A stretch of 40,543 bases of DNA from Bacillota bacterium (GTDB lineage: Bacteria; Bacillota_I; Bacilli_A; Acholeplasmatales; Acholeplasmataceae), in NCBI GenBank assembly GCA_018817915.1, contig JAHISX010000055.1:1-40543 (forward strand), in the 5' to 3' direction. Shown in pieces: positions 32,519 to 40,504 of this stretch. A model generated the notes under the pieces. The model worked only from the letters and a program-made list of their open reading frames with translations. It did not search any database and had not been told where the DNA came from. Within the stretch, counting starts at the first letter, position 1. Each line of letters starts with the position of its first letter. A program made the position numbers and the translations under genes.

Positions 32519-33613
32519 TTATGCGTTTTCCAAAATTGCTGCAATAGGAATGATTAAGAATGCTAACCAAGATAATTGGAACATATTAAAGAAATAACCA
32601 ATTGAGAAGAATAAGACGACTGCAACAAATGGTGTAATTGAAGCAAATCTAAACTTATCAAACAATAGAATAGATACAACTGGAATGAGTAAGAAGATTT
32701 GCCAAGCATATGCCCAACCATTCAATAGTAAGCCAAGCGCTACGAATACAGCAATGGATAACGCGATGGTAGAAAGTAATATAATTGTCTTTTTACGCAA
32801 TGGTCCTTTGGGTATATCCCATACAAAATTCATTTCACCAAACATCATACTCACTGCGATTGGTAAAATAAATCCTAAACCACCAATAAGCCAACTGCCT
32901 TGAACATACCCCATATATAAGTAGAATGGTATTGCAACTACAAAGGATAACTCAGATACAATCATCTTCCAAAAAGTTCTCATCTGAAGAATACCTAACA
33001 TAGGAATGATTAAGAATACCAACCAACCTGGGTTCCATAAATCATAATATGTACCTAAGATCATGAATGCAATGACTGCTGCAAATGGTGATAGAGCAAC
33101 AAATACATCTTTTAATCTTGTATTTAAGATAATAGAAATCACAGGAATAAATAAGAAGACCAACCAACCCGGATGCCATAAACCATACTTAAATCCTAAA
33201 AGTAAGTAAGCAAGTGTACAAATAAATGGTGATAGAGCAACAATGGAGTTTTTAGCGTTTGAGTTTAAAACGATAGCCGTCATCGGAATGAGTAAGAAAA
33301 CCAACCAACCTGGATGCCATAAATCCCAACCAAAACCTAAAATCATAAAGATAATCACACTAATGAATGGCATTAAAGCAACAATCTTATTTCTCTTATA
33401 ATTATGTTGCTTAATTTTGATTGAATCAATGAGTTCATAAGCAACTTGTCTAGGATTACCTAACAATTGATAAATCTCATCATCTGTCTTTCCTTTGCTT
33501 AAAGCGTCATCATATAACTGACCATAATCACTTAAGATATCATCTATATCAGTTTTGCTTGCTTGAAACTCTTGTAATTGATCTCTTAATTTTTCTAAAT
33601 ATTTAGCTTTCAT
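32519..33613 (-). CDS. DUF1700/HAAS-domain membrane protein with six tandem two-helix repeats
   Basis: The 364-residue product starts with a helical cytoplasmic domain (1-72) of the DUF1700/HAAS type: YLEKLRDQLQ, ILSDYGQLYDDALSKGKTDD and LLGNPRQVAYELI. The rest is six tandem repeats of about 44 residues, each with two hydrophobic helices, giving about 12 membrane segments. The first three are nearly identical in the core, with LWHPGWLVFL or LWNPGWLVFL and ALSPF or ALMPF; the last three have diverged. PadR regulators are commonly paired with HAAS membrane proteins. It overlaps the padR gene by 11 bases, so the two are coupled. Its role may be membrane-stress sensing or transport; neither is shown. 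The MFS remnant lies beyond it. Confidence 0.8.
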   Translation of the reverse strand: MKAKYLEKLRDQLQEFQASKTDIDDILSDYGQLYDDALSKGKTDDEIYQLLGNPRQVAYELIDSIKIKQHNYKRNKIVALMPFISVIIFMILGFGWDLWHPGWLVFLLIPMTAIVLNSNAKNSIVALSPFICTLAYLLLGFKYGLWHPGWLVFLFIPVISIILNTRLKDVFVALSPFAAVIAFMILGTYYDLWNPGWLVFLIIPMLGILQMRTFWKMIVSELSFVVAIPFYLYMGYVQGSWLIGGLGFILPIAVSMMFGEMNFVWDIPKGPLRKKTIILLSTIALSIAVFVALGLLLNGWAYAWQIFLLIPVVSILLFDKFRFASITPFVAVVLFFSIGYFFNMFQLSWLAFLIIPIAAILENA

Positions 33614-33926
33614 CTTTCAAACCTCCTAATAATTTAAATACACCTTTTAAGAATGCTGTCCATTCTCCTTCATATTCATCGAGTTTCTCTTTACCTAATG
33701 CTGTGATTTGATAATATTTTCTAGGTGCGCCTATATTGGTTTGTTCCATATATGTATCAAATAAGCCTTGACTTGTTAGTCGTCTTAAAATTGGATATAC
33801 TGTGTTTTCGTTCACATCGATATCAGTAGCAAGCTTTTCTATAACTTCATAACCGTACATATCTCGCTTTTTGATGATGCTTAGAATACACATTTCGACA
33901 ATACCTTTTTTGAATTGAGTATTCAT
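33603..33926 (-). CDS. PadR-family transcriptional regulator
   Basis: The 107-residue protein is a compact PadR winged helix: FKKGIVEMCILSIIKKRDMY, GYEVIEKLATDIDVNENTVY, PILRRLTSQGLF and GAPRKYYQIT. It then has a C-terminal dimerisation helix. I start at ATG 33926, directly behind AAGGAGAG; the longer in-frame start at 33995 would read through the likely promoter. PadR proteins usually repress their own operon and respond to envelope stress or antimicrobials. Repeats in the promoter fit autoregulation. Confidence 0.92.
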   Translation of the reverse strand: MNTQFKKGIVEMCILSIIKKRDMYGYEVIEKLATDIDVNENTVYPILRRLTSQGLFDTYMEQTNIGAPRKYYQITALGKEKLDEYEGEWTAFLKGVFKLLGGLKDES

Positions 33927-33935
33927 TATATCTCT

Positions 33936-33988
33936 CCTTACTGTGTCTTGCACACTACTATAATAACACCTTACTGTGCAAAACACAA
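33936..33988 (-). promoter_or_regulatory. padR operon promoter with operator-like repeats
   Basis: Minus-strand TTGTGT (33988-33983) and TATTAT (33965-33960) have a 17-base spacer. An inverted repeat, TTGCACA (33948-33954) and TGTGCAA (33975-33981), brackets the -10. The decamer CCTTACTGTG occurs twice (33936-33945 and 33969-33978), 33 bases apart. These fit PadR binding, by inference. Confidence 0.6.
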
Positions 33989-34033
33989 TACCCAAAAATA
34001 AAAAATGTGTAAAAAATATTTTTTAACTCGATA

Positions 34034-34062
34034 TTGTCTTTTTAAAGAGAATGTGATACCAT
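34034..34062 (+). promoter_or_regulatory. Promoter of the aro operon
   Basis: TTGTCT (34034-34039) and TACCAT (34057-34062) with a 17-base spacer ending TGA (extended -10 TGATACCAT). Transcription would start near 34069, 20 bases before the leader peptide gene. Confidence 0.5.
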
Positions 34063-34088
34063 AAAACAAACAAAGAAAGGTGATTTCT

Positions 34089-34133
34089 ATGTTAAAAATA
34101 AAGGAAGCTGTCTATTATTACGCATATCATTAG
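34089..34133 (+). CDS. Tyrosine-rich leader peptide of the aro operon
   Basis: ATG 34089 to TAG 34133 encodes MLKIKEAVYYYAYH, with a good ribosome binding site (AAAGGTGA). Three consecutive Tyr codons (34113-34121) and a fourth (34125-34127) lie just before the stop. The operon behind it holds DAHP synthase and tyrA, which lead to tyrosine. This is the layout of a ribosome-mediated attenuator: scarce Tyr-tRNA would stall the ribosome near codons 9-13. Confidence 0.75.
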   Translation: MLKIKEAVYYYAYH

Positions 34134-34134
34134 A

Positions 34135-34229
34135 AAAAAGGATTGCAAGGCATTCCTTTTTGAGCGAATAAAGGAACAGCCAAAAAATGACTAACGTTCA
34201 TCCTTGGGGTTCCTCTCAGGGATTTTTTT
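34135..34229 (+). promoter_or_regulatory. Tyrosine attenuator: alternative hairpins and terminator before DAHP synthase
   Basis: Four alternative pairings are seen. (a) AAAAAGGA (34135-34142), just after the leader stop, with TCCTTTTT (34154-34161). (b) TTCCTTT (34153-34159) with AAAGGAA (34170-34176), extended by GGC/GCC. (c) AGGAAC and CCAA (34172-34183) with TTGG and GTTCCT (34204-34214), the antiterminator. (d) ATCCTTG (34200-34206) with CAGGGAT (34217-34223) followed by seven T, the terminator. Pairings a and b exclude each other, as do b and c, and c and d. A ribosome at the leader stop would cover the first arm of a and favour b and d (off). One stalled at the Tyr codons would leave a free and favour c (on). 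Confidence 0.7.
34200..34229 (+). terminator. Attenuator terminator of the aro operon
   Basis: Stem ATCCTTG/CAGGGAT (one wobble) at 34200-34206 and 34217-34223 with a 10-nt loop, then seven T (34223-34229), 26 bases before the DAHP synthase start. Confidence 0.8.
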
Positions 34230-34254
34230 ATTTAAACTTAGGAGCGTACAGAAC

Positions 34255-35274
34255 ATGATTATTCAAATGAAAAAGAACTCCACTAAAAAGGAGTACGAAA
34301 AGATTGTCGAATATTTAAAGGCTAAAAAATTAGAGATCAAAGATGCATCAACCGATGAGGTCCGTGTCTTTGGTATTATTGGTGATACTTCCAGTATCGA
34401 TCCAACTGATCTATATGCTTTTGATGGTGTTAAGGAAGTTACAAGAGTATCGACACCATTTAAGAAAGCAAGTCGCAGCTTTAAGAAAAAAGATACCATC
34501 GTTAAATTAAAAAATGGAATTGAAATAGGTGGAGACCGTTTCATTGTGATGGCAGGACCTTGTTCGATTGAATCTGAAGAACAATTAAGAATCATTGCTA
34601 AGAGTGTTAAGAAATCAGGTGCTCATCTTTTAAGAGGGGGAGCGTATAAACCAAGAACTTCACCTTATGCTTTTCAAGGCTTAGAAGTTGAAGGCTTAAA
34701 GATATTAAGAAAGATTGGAGACGAAACAGGTTTAGCTGTCGTCACTGAAATTCCTAGTCCTGACCTAATTCCTTTATTTGAAGAATATGTTGATATCATT
34801 CAAGTTGGAGCAAGAAACATGCAAAACTTCCATTTGCTTAAAGCTTTAGGCAAATGTAACACACCTATTTTATTAAAAAGAGGTTTATCAGCAACCATTG
34901 AAGAATGGTTAATGTCTGCTGAATATATTATGGCAGGCGGTAATGAAAATGTTATATTGTGCGAACGCGGCATTCGCACATATGAAAAATATACAAGAAA
35001 CACGCTAGATATTAGTGCTGTTTTAGCAGTTCAAGAACTATCCCATCTTCCAGTCATCATTGACCCATCACATGCAGCAGGCAGATGGAACATGATTGAA
35101 AAACTATCCTTAGCAAGTCTTGCTGTTGGAGCTTCTGGATTAATCGTTGAAGTTCATCATGATCCAGAACATGCATTAAGTGATGGTGCTCAGTCATTGA
35201 AGCTGAATAAGTTTACCCATATGATGGAAGAACTTGAAAAGATTTCAGATGTTTTAGGTAAAAAGATTAAATGA
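34255..35274 (+). CDS. aroF: 3-deoxy-7-phosphoheptulonate (DAHP) synthase, type I-beta
   Basis: The 339-residue protein joins an N-terminal ferredoxin-like regulatory domain (about 1-75) to the DAHP synthase/KDO8P synthase barrel: VMAGPCSIES, LLRGGAYKPRTSPYAFQG, VGARNMQNF, LLKRGLSATIEEWLMSAEY, ILCERGIRTYE and IIDPSHAAGR. It condenses phosphoenolpyruvate and erythrose 4-phosphate, the first step of the shikimate pathway. In the Thermotoga enzyme the ferredoxin-like domain mediates Tyr and Phe feedback inhibition, which may hold here. I start at ATG 34255, behind TTAGGAG; the longer frame from 34204 begins inside the attenuator terminator. It overlaps tyrA by four bases. Confidence 0.96.
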   Translation: MIIQMKKNSTKKEYEKIVEYLKAKKLEIKDASTDEVRVFGIIGDTSSIDPTDLYAFDGVKEVTRVSTPFKKASRSFKKKDTIVKLKNGIEIGGDRFIVMAGPCSIESEEQLRIIAKSVKKSGAHLLRGGAYKPRTSPYAFQGLEVEGLKILRKIGDETGLAVVTEIPSPDLIPLFEEYVDIIQVGARNMQNFHLLKALGKCNTPILLKRGLSATIEEWLMSAEYIMAGGNENVILCERGIRTYEKYTRNTLDISAVLAVQELSHLPVIIDPSHAAGRWNMIEKLSLASLAVGASGLIVEVHHDPEHALSDGAQSLKLNKFTHMMEELEKISDVLGKKIK

Positions 35275-36101
35275 AGATTTTTATTGTAGGTCTTGGTATC
35301 ATTGGGGCTTCTTATGCCGAAGGACTCCATTTAAAAGGCCATCAAATATATGCCTATAATAGAAGTGAAAGACCAATTACACAAGGGATTAAAGAAGGTT
35401 TTATTGAAAAAGATAATGCCCTCGATAAACTAACAGCTTGTGATTTGGTTATTTTAGCGTTATATCCTAAGTACAATATTGAATTTGTTCAAAAAAATAT
35501 TCATCTTTTTATTCCCGGACAAATGGTAACAGATGTTAGTGGAACGAAAGTTTGGATGATGAATGAATTGGAACAACTCTTACCAAAAGGTATTTCTTAT
35601 ACTTCACATCATCCTATGGCAGGAAAAGAAACAAGTGGATATGATTCTAAAGATTATAAGATGTTTGAAAATGCCAATTTTATCATTGTTACAGGCTCAA
35701 GAAGCGAAAAAAGAGACAAAGAAGTCTTAAGACTTATCGCAAACAACCTTAATTTTGGTAAAATAACAGTAGTACCTTCACAAACACATGATGAACTAAT
35801 CGCTTTTACGAGTCAACTCACACATGTTTTGGCGATTGCACTTATGCAAAGTGATCGTTTAAAAGAAACAAAAGAAGCAACCGGAGATTCATTTAGAGAT
35901 TTAACGAGAATTGCTAAAATCAATGAAACGATGTGGACTGAACTGTTTTTAGAAAACAAAGAAGCCTTAGTTAGTAAGATGAATGATTTCATGGAAGAAA
36001 TGAAATATATTAAAGAATTGATTTTAGTTGAAGATAAAGATGCGCTTATGAAGTATCTTAAGGAAGCAAAAGAAAAGAGGAAAGATTTTGACATACATTA
36101 A
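35271..36101 (+). CDS. tyrA: Prephenate dehydrogenase
   Basis: The 276-residue protein has the NAD-binding start IFIVGLGIIGASYAEGL, the middle VTDVSGTKVWM and the active-site HHPMAGKETSGYDS. A helical dimerisation domain follows, with AFTSQLTHVLAIAL and SFRDLTRIAKIN. It converts prephenate to 4-hydroxyphenylpyruvate, the precursor of tyrosine. It has no ACT domain, so feedback would rest on the DAHP synthase and the leader. It starts with an ATGA overlap on the preceding stop and overlaps aroB by 14 bases. Confidence 0.93.
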   Translation: MKIFIVGLGIIGASYAEGLHLKGHQIYAYNRSERPITQGIKEGFIEKDNALDKLTACDLVILALYPKYNIEFVQKNIHLFIPGQMVTDVSGTKVWMMNELEQLLPKGISYTSHHPMAGKETSGYDSKDYKMFENANFIIVTGSRSEKRDKEVLRLIANNLNFGKITVVPSQTHDELIAFTSQLTHVLAIALMQSDRLKETKEATGDSFRDLTRIAKINETMWTELFLENKEALVSKMNDFMEEMKYIKELILVEDKDALMKYLKEAKEKRKDFDIH

Positions 36102-37101
36102 AATGCCTCAATATGACATTTTCATCGAGAAAAATGGTTTATTGAATTTACCAAAGTATATCGCTGATGTCTATACCTACCATGATATCTATATCGTTAC
36201 TGATGAAACGGTTTATGAATTGTATGGTAAAAAGATTGAAAATATTTTGGTAACTCACAAGGTGTTTTTTGTTGTAGTCAAACCTGGAGAAAAATCTAAG
36301 TCTTTAGATACATATCATCAAGTGGTTAAAGAACTTGTCCAAAAAGGGATGAGAAGAAATCATTTACTGATTGCCTTAGGTGGCGGTGTGGTTGGAGATT
36401 TAACTGGCTTTGTAGCATCAACCATCTTCAGAGGCGTACCATTTGTCCAAATTCCAACAACTTTACTAGCTCAAGTGGATAGTAGTGTGGGAGGGAAGGT
36501 CGGTATCGATTTAGAAGAAGGTAAAAATCTAGTCGGATCTTTCTACAATCCTTTATTTGTCTTAATAGATCCAGAATTCTTAAAAACTCTTTCAAAAAGA
36601 GAATATGCAAATGGTCTAGCTGAAATGATTAAAGCAGGACTCATCGGTGATAAAAAGCTTTATCACCATCTTTTAAGTCATGATCTAGTAACTGAAGAAG
36701 AAATCACGATGGCTATTCAAGTAAAACGAGCTGTTGTTTTAGTAGATCCATATGATAAGAAAGAAAGAATGTTTTTGAATTTTGGCCATACTTTTGGGCA
36801 TGCCATTGAAAAGAAACATCATTATGAATCTTATAAACATGGCGAAGCCATTAGTTATGGTATGCTATTTGCCCTTCAAGTTGGTATTAAATATCATGAG
36901 ACAAAACAAGAGTTATATGATGAAGTTAAAGAACTTCTTTTAGCAAGAGGTTTAGTTAAAGAACCTTTACTTAAAATGGAAGACTACATCCGTGAAATTC
37001 AATCAGATAAGAAATTTTTAGCAAACGGACTCAATTTCATTATTGTAGATCGTATTGGAGATGCAAAAATCGTTCCACTCAAGGAAAGTGATTTTCTATG
37101 A
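36088..37101 (+). CDS. aroB: 3-dehydroquinate synthase
   Basis: The 337-residue enzyme shows the NAD-site GGGVVGDLTGFVASTIFRG, IPTTLLAQVDSSVGGKVGID, EGKNLVGSFYNP, the metal ligand region NGLAEMIKAGLI, and HTFGHAIEKKH with HGEAISYGM. It converts DAHP to 3-dehydroquinate. The start is probably TTG 36088: GAGG lies 7 bases before it, while ATG 36103 is too distant. TTG together with the 14-base overlap may lower its translation. Confidence 0.96.
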   Translation: MTYIKMPQYDIFIEKNGLLNLPKYIADVYTYHDIYIVTDETVYELYGKKIENILVTHKVFFVVVKPGEKSKSLDTYHQVVKELVQKGMRRNHLLIALGGGVVGDLTGFVASTIFRGVPFVQIPTTLLAQVDSSVGGKVGIDLEEGKNLVGSFYNPLFVLIDPEFLKTLSKREYANGLAEMIKAGLIGDKKLYHHLLSHDLVTEEEITMAIQVKRAVVLVDPYDKKERMFLNFGHTFGHAIEKKHHYESYKHGEAISYGMLFALQVGIKYHETKQELYDEVKELLLARGLVKEPLLKMEDYIREIQSDKKFLANGLNFIIVDRIGDAKIVPLKESDFL

Positions 37102-38357
37102 ACATAAAAATCACACCTAAACCATTAACAGGTAAGGTTTCTGTTGTCTCATCTAAATCTTTATCTCATCGATATATCATCGCATCCGGTTTAGCGCATG
37201 GGACAAGTGTCATTAACAATGTTTTAGACTCTGACGACCTAGTAGCCACCAAAGGTGCATTAAGCGCTTTAGGGACTCAATTTGAGGGTGATAAAGTCAT
37301 TGGAAATGATTTGATTCTTAGCCAATCAACGATTGATTGCAAAGAATCAGGGTCTACCTTAAGATTTATGATTCCTATCCTTTTGTTACAAAAGGAAAAG
37401 GTTACATTCACTGGTAGTGGTAGATTACCTTTACGTTCTTTAGATGTCTATTTTGATCTATTCAAACAAAAAAATATTCATTATACAAGACCAGAAGATG
37501 CTTATTTGCCTTTAGAGGTCAAAGGACCTCTTAGAGCTGGATATTATCCGATGAGAGGTGATGTCAGTTCACAATTCTTAACCGGACTATTATTTGCCTT
37601 ACCTTTATTAAATAAAGATTCAGTTATAGAAATAACAACACCTTTAGAATCCAGAGGATACATCAATCTAACATTAGATACACTCAGATTATTTGGTATA
37701 CATATTTTAGAAGTTGATCAATATTTCTATATTAAGGGTGGACAAAAGTATTTACCTATAGAAGCTACCGTTGAGGCCGACTATTCACAAGCAGCCTTCT
37801 GGATGGTTGCCGGTATCATTGGAGGAAAAATAGAATTATCCAATCTTGATCCATTAACCAAACAAGGTGATTATAAAATTGTTGATATCATAAAAAGCAT
37901 GGTTGGATCGATTGAATATGATGATGCATCACGTATTTACTCTATTGAACCAAGCGAAACATTTGGAATCACCATTGATTTAAGTCAAATCCCTGATCTA
38001 GGACCAATCTTAATGGTTTTAGCTTCATTAAGTAAAAATACAACAATATTTACCAATGCATCACGTCTAAGAATTAAAGAATCAGACCGATTGGATGCTA
38101 TGTATCAAACCTTATTAAAATTTGGTGTTGATGTTGAAATGAAAGCTGATAGTATGGTTGTTAAAGGGACGAAGATACTCAAAGGAAACCAAACTTTTGA
38201 TACCTTTGGGGATCATAGAATCGCAATGGCAATTGCGATAGCAGCAATTCGAGCAGATGGTCCAGTTACTATTTTAAATGCTGATGTTGTCAGCAAATCT
38301 TATCCAAAATTCTTTGAAGTCTATCAAAGCCTAGGAGGTGACATTCATGAGTCTTGA
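37098..38357 (+). CDS. aroA: EPSP synthase (3-phosphoshikimate 1-carboxyvinyltransferase)
   Basis: The 419-residue enzyme has the shikimate-3-phosphate site SSKSLSHRYIIASGLA, the ESGSTLRFM motif, GDVSSQFLTGLLFALP, SNLDPLTKQGD, RIKESDRLDAM and GDHRIAMAIAIAA. It joins shikimate 3-phosphate and PEP. The double inverse-barrel layout and length are normal. It overlaps aroB by four bases (ATGA). The segment NESGSTLRF-like glyphosate-site variants were not classified. Confidence 0.96.
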   Translation: MNIKITPKPLTGKVSVVSSKSLSHRYIIASGLAHGTSVINNVLDSDDLVATKGALSALGTQFEGDKVIGNDLILSQSTIDCKESGSTLRFMIPILLLQKEKVTFTGSGRLPLRSLDVYFDLFKQKNIHYTRPEDAYLPLEVKGPLRAGYYPMRGDVSSQFLTGLLFALPLLNKDSVIEITTPLESRGYINLTLDTLRLFGIHILEVDQYFYIKGGQKYLPIEATVEADYSQAAFWMVAGIIGGKIELSNLDPLTKQGDYKIVDIIKSMVGSIEYDDASRIYSIEPSETFGITIDLSQIPDLGPILMVLASLSKNTTIFTNASRLRIKESDRLDAMYQTLLKFGVDVEMKADSMVVKGTKILKGNQTFDTFGDHRIAMAIAIAAIRADGPVTILNADVVSKSYPKFFEVYQSLGGDIHES

Positions 38358-38601
38358 TGAGTTAAGAATACAAATCGATGAAATCGATCAGAAAATGATG
38401 CGTCTATTCAAAGATAGAATGACTGTTTCTCAAATGATAGGTGACTATAAGAAAATCAATCATCTACCAGTCCTTGACCAAAATAGAGAAAAAGAACTAT
38501 TAAATAAAAGAAAAGAGCAATTGAATGATGATCAATTGTGGCCACTTTATGAATCATTCATTAAAGAGGTTATGAAGCTTTCTAAGGCGTATCAAAAATG
38601 A
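38347..38601 (+). CDS. Chorismate mutase, AroQ class
   Basis: The 84-residue all-helical protein has the AroQ chorismate mutase pattern: LRIQIDEIDQKMMRLFKDRM, then VSQMIGDYKK, PVLDQNREKELL and the last helix around FIKEVMKLSK. It rearranges chorismate to prephenate, the substrate of TyrA in the same operon. I start at ATG 38347, since AGGAGGTG lies 6 bases upstream; the in-frame GTG at 38338 lies inside that site. It overlaps aroA by 11 bases and aroE by four. Confidence 0.92.
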   Translation: MSLDELRIQIDEIDQKMMRLFKDRMTVSQMIGDYKKINHLPVLDQNREKELLNKRKEQLNDDQLWPLYESFIKEVMKLSKAYQK

Positions 38602-39386
38602 GTGCGCGTTATGCTTTAATCGGTCATGATATTAGCTATAGCAAATCACCATGGATTCATAGATTCATGGCTAAAAAGCTTCATATGGATATGACCTATG
38701 ATTTATTAGAAGTTGAAGCTGATGAGCTTAAAGATTTGATAGATGACCTTAGAGAAGGTCTATATCAAGGATTTAATGTCACCATTCCTTATAAAGAGGT
38801 TATCATTCCATATCTTGATGAACTCACCTATAAGGCAAAAAATATTGGAGCAGTGAATACCATTTACATCAAAAATGGTATCGTTTATGGTGATAATACG
38901 GATTATGATGGGTTTGTTGGTTTATTAGAAAGCAATCAAATCAATGTTAGATCAAAGAATGTTTACATTCTAGGTACAGGTGGAGCAGCGAAAGCTGTCT
39001 ATCATGCATTAATTGATTTAGGAGCAAACGTAACGGTTGTGAGTAGAAACTTGGCAACGAAAGAAAAAATCTTTAATCATGTGATTGAATATGGAGAAAT
39101 TAAACCACATATGGTAGATATCTATGTTCAGGCTACACCGATAGGTACTTATCCCAATGTGAATGTTTCTGTTTTAACAAAAGATGAAGTTGAAGGTAAA
39201 GTGGTTATCGACTTAATCTACAATCCTTTAGAAACACAAATCATGAAAGATAGCAAACAAGGGATTAGCGGTATATCGATGCTTATTATTCAAGCATTAA
39301 AAAGCGAAGAAATTTGGTTTGATCAAGAAATTGAACTTACAGATCAATTAATGAAACAATTGAAAGAAGTGATACTAGATGAATAG
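38598..39386 (+). CDS. aroE: Shikimate dehydrogenase
   Basis: The 262-residue enzyme has the substrate-site Ser motif YSKSPWIHRFM, catalytic Lys in NVTIPYKE, NTIYIKNG, DNTDYDGF and the NADP loop ILGTGGAAKAVYHAL, then VVSRN. It reduces 3-dehydroshikimate to shikimate. Its ATG overlaps the previous stop and its 3' end overlaps aroC by eight bases. Confidence 0.95.
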   Translation: MSARYALIGHDISYSKSPWIHRFMAKKLHMDMTYDLLEVEADELKDLIDDLREGLYQGFNVTIPYKEVIIPYLDELTYKAKNIGAVNTIYIKNGIVYGDNTDYDGFVGLLESNQINVRSKNVYILGTGGAAKAVYHALIDLGANVTVVSRNLATKEKIFNHVIEYGEIKPHMVDIYVQATPIGTYPNVNVSVLTKDEVEGKVVIDLIYNPLETQIMKDSKQGISGISMLIIQALKSEEIWFDQEIELTDQLMKQLKEVILDE

Positions 39387-40365
39387 TTATGGCAATCTAT
39401 TTAAAGTAACTTTATATGGCGAATCTCATCAAGAGGCAATCGGCATCGTGATTGATGGCATGCCATCAGGTGTTCAAATCGATGAAAAAAAGATAACTGA
39501 TGATTTGAATCTGAGAAAACCAGGAGCAGTAGGAACAACACCCAGACAAGAAGCTGATCTTTTTAAGATTACCTCCGGTGTTTTTAATGGGTTTTCTACA
39601 GGATCACCAATTCATCTGATGATTGAAAATCAAAATGTTCAATCTAAAGACTATGAACACTTAAAAAAACAGCCAAGACCAGGTCATGCTGATTTTGTAG
39701 CAAACGCTAAATATAAAGGATTTCAAGACTATCGTGGAGGCGGAAGATTCTCAGGTAGACTGACTGCGCCTTTGGTTGCAGCAGGTTCCATCGCTAAAAT
39801 GATTCTACCATTCGAATTTCAACATGAATTAGTTCAAGTAGGAACGCTTAAAGATATGTCTAAATTGGATGAATATTTAAGTAAGGTAGCACTAGAAGGT
39901 GATTCAGTAGGTGGTATTGTAGAAGTTACTGTAAATAATATGGTCGTTGGATTAGGCGAACCTTTCTTTAATAAGATAGATGCTGAAATAGCAAAGATGA
40001 TGTTCTCCATTCCTGCAGTTAAAGGTGTTGAAATTGGAACTGGGTTTTCCGGAGTTCAATTAAAGGGTAGCCAGTTTAATGATGAAATCATTAGTTCGAA
40101 AGGAACAACGAAGACCAATCATAGTGGTGGCACCTCTGGTGGCATCTCAAATGGTAATGATCTTGTTGTGAGAGTTTTTATTAAACCAACATCAAGCATC
40201 AAAAAAGAACAGCAAACCTTTAATTTTGAAACAGATCAAGTAGATCCACTAGAAATTGGTGGAAGACATGATGTCTGTATCGCAAGAAGAGCTGGTATTG
40301 TATTAGAAAATGCAATAGCAATCGTCTTAGCAGATTTATACTTAATCAATAAAGCATATTTATAA
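39379..40365 (+). CDS. aroC: Chorismate synthase
   Basis: The 328-residue enzyme shows all three classical signatures: GESHQEAIGIVIDGMPSG at the start, YRGGGRFSGRLTAPLVAAGS, and GGRHDVCIARRAGIVLENA at the end. It converts EPSP to chorismate with reduced FMN. It is somewhat shorter than the usual 350-390 residues, with the C-terminal tail trimmed. It is the last gene of the operon. Confidence 0.96.
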   Translation: MNSYGNLFKVTLYGESHQEAIGIVIDGMPSGVQIDEKKITDDLNLRKPGAVGTTPRQEADLFKITSGVFNGFSTGSPIHLMIENQNVQSKDYEHLKKQPRPGHADFVANAKYKGFQDYRGGGRFSGRLTAPLVAAGSIAKMILPFEFQHELVQVGTLKDMSKLDEYLSKVALEGDSVGGIVEVTVNNMVVGLGEPFFNKIDAEIAKMMFSIPAVKGVEIGTGFSGVQLKGSQFNDEIISSKGTTKTNHSGGTSGGISNGNDLVVRVFIKPTSSIKKEQQTFNFETDQVDPLEIGGRHDVCIARRAGIVLENAIAIVLADLYLINKAYL

Positions 40366-40387
40366 AAGGCAGAGATGCCTTTTTTTA
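40364..40387 (+). terminator. Terminator of the aro operon
   Basis: AAAAGGCA (40364-40371) and TGCCTTTT (40376-40383) with a 4-nt loop, followed by further T. The aroC stop abuts the stem. Confidence 0.88.
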
Positions 40388-40504
40388 TGCATACAAATCG
40401 ATATCCTTGCTTGATAAATAAACTTTCGCTTTGATCATTAATTGTTATTTTGTCAATATAAGCAGCGTATCATGAGATTTCTTATATTGCAGGGCGAAAA
40501 TTAG

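Noticed and set aside
32519-33613. DNA repeat or CRISPR-like array
   Set aside because: The spaced repeats are the coding copies of a protein repeat, differ in sequence and have no spacers.
34133-34254. T-box riboswitch before the aro operon
   Set aside because: I looked for the conserved T-box bulge sequence (GGTGG-type with ACCGCG) and the Stem I features and found none; the Tyr-rich leader ORF explains the region better.
34204-34254. Longer DAHP synthase start at TTG 34204
   Set aside because: It begins inside the terminator stem and encodes a hydrophobic extension not seen in the family; ATG 34255 has a ribosome binding site.
25983-38357. TGA read as tryptophan (Mycoplasma code)
   Set aside because: TGA ends rlmH, yycJ, the DAHP synthase gene, aroB and aroA exactly at gene overlaps, and conserved tryptophans use TGG.
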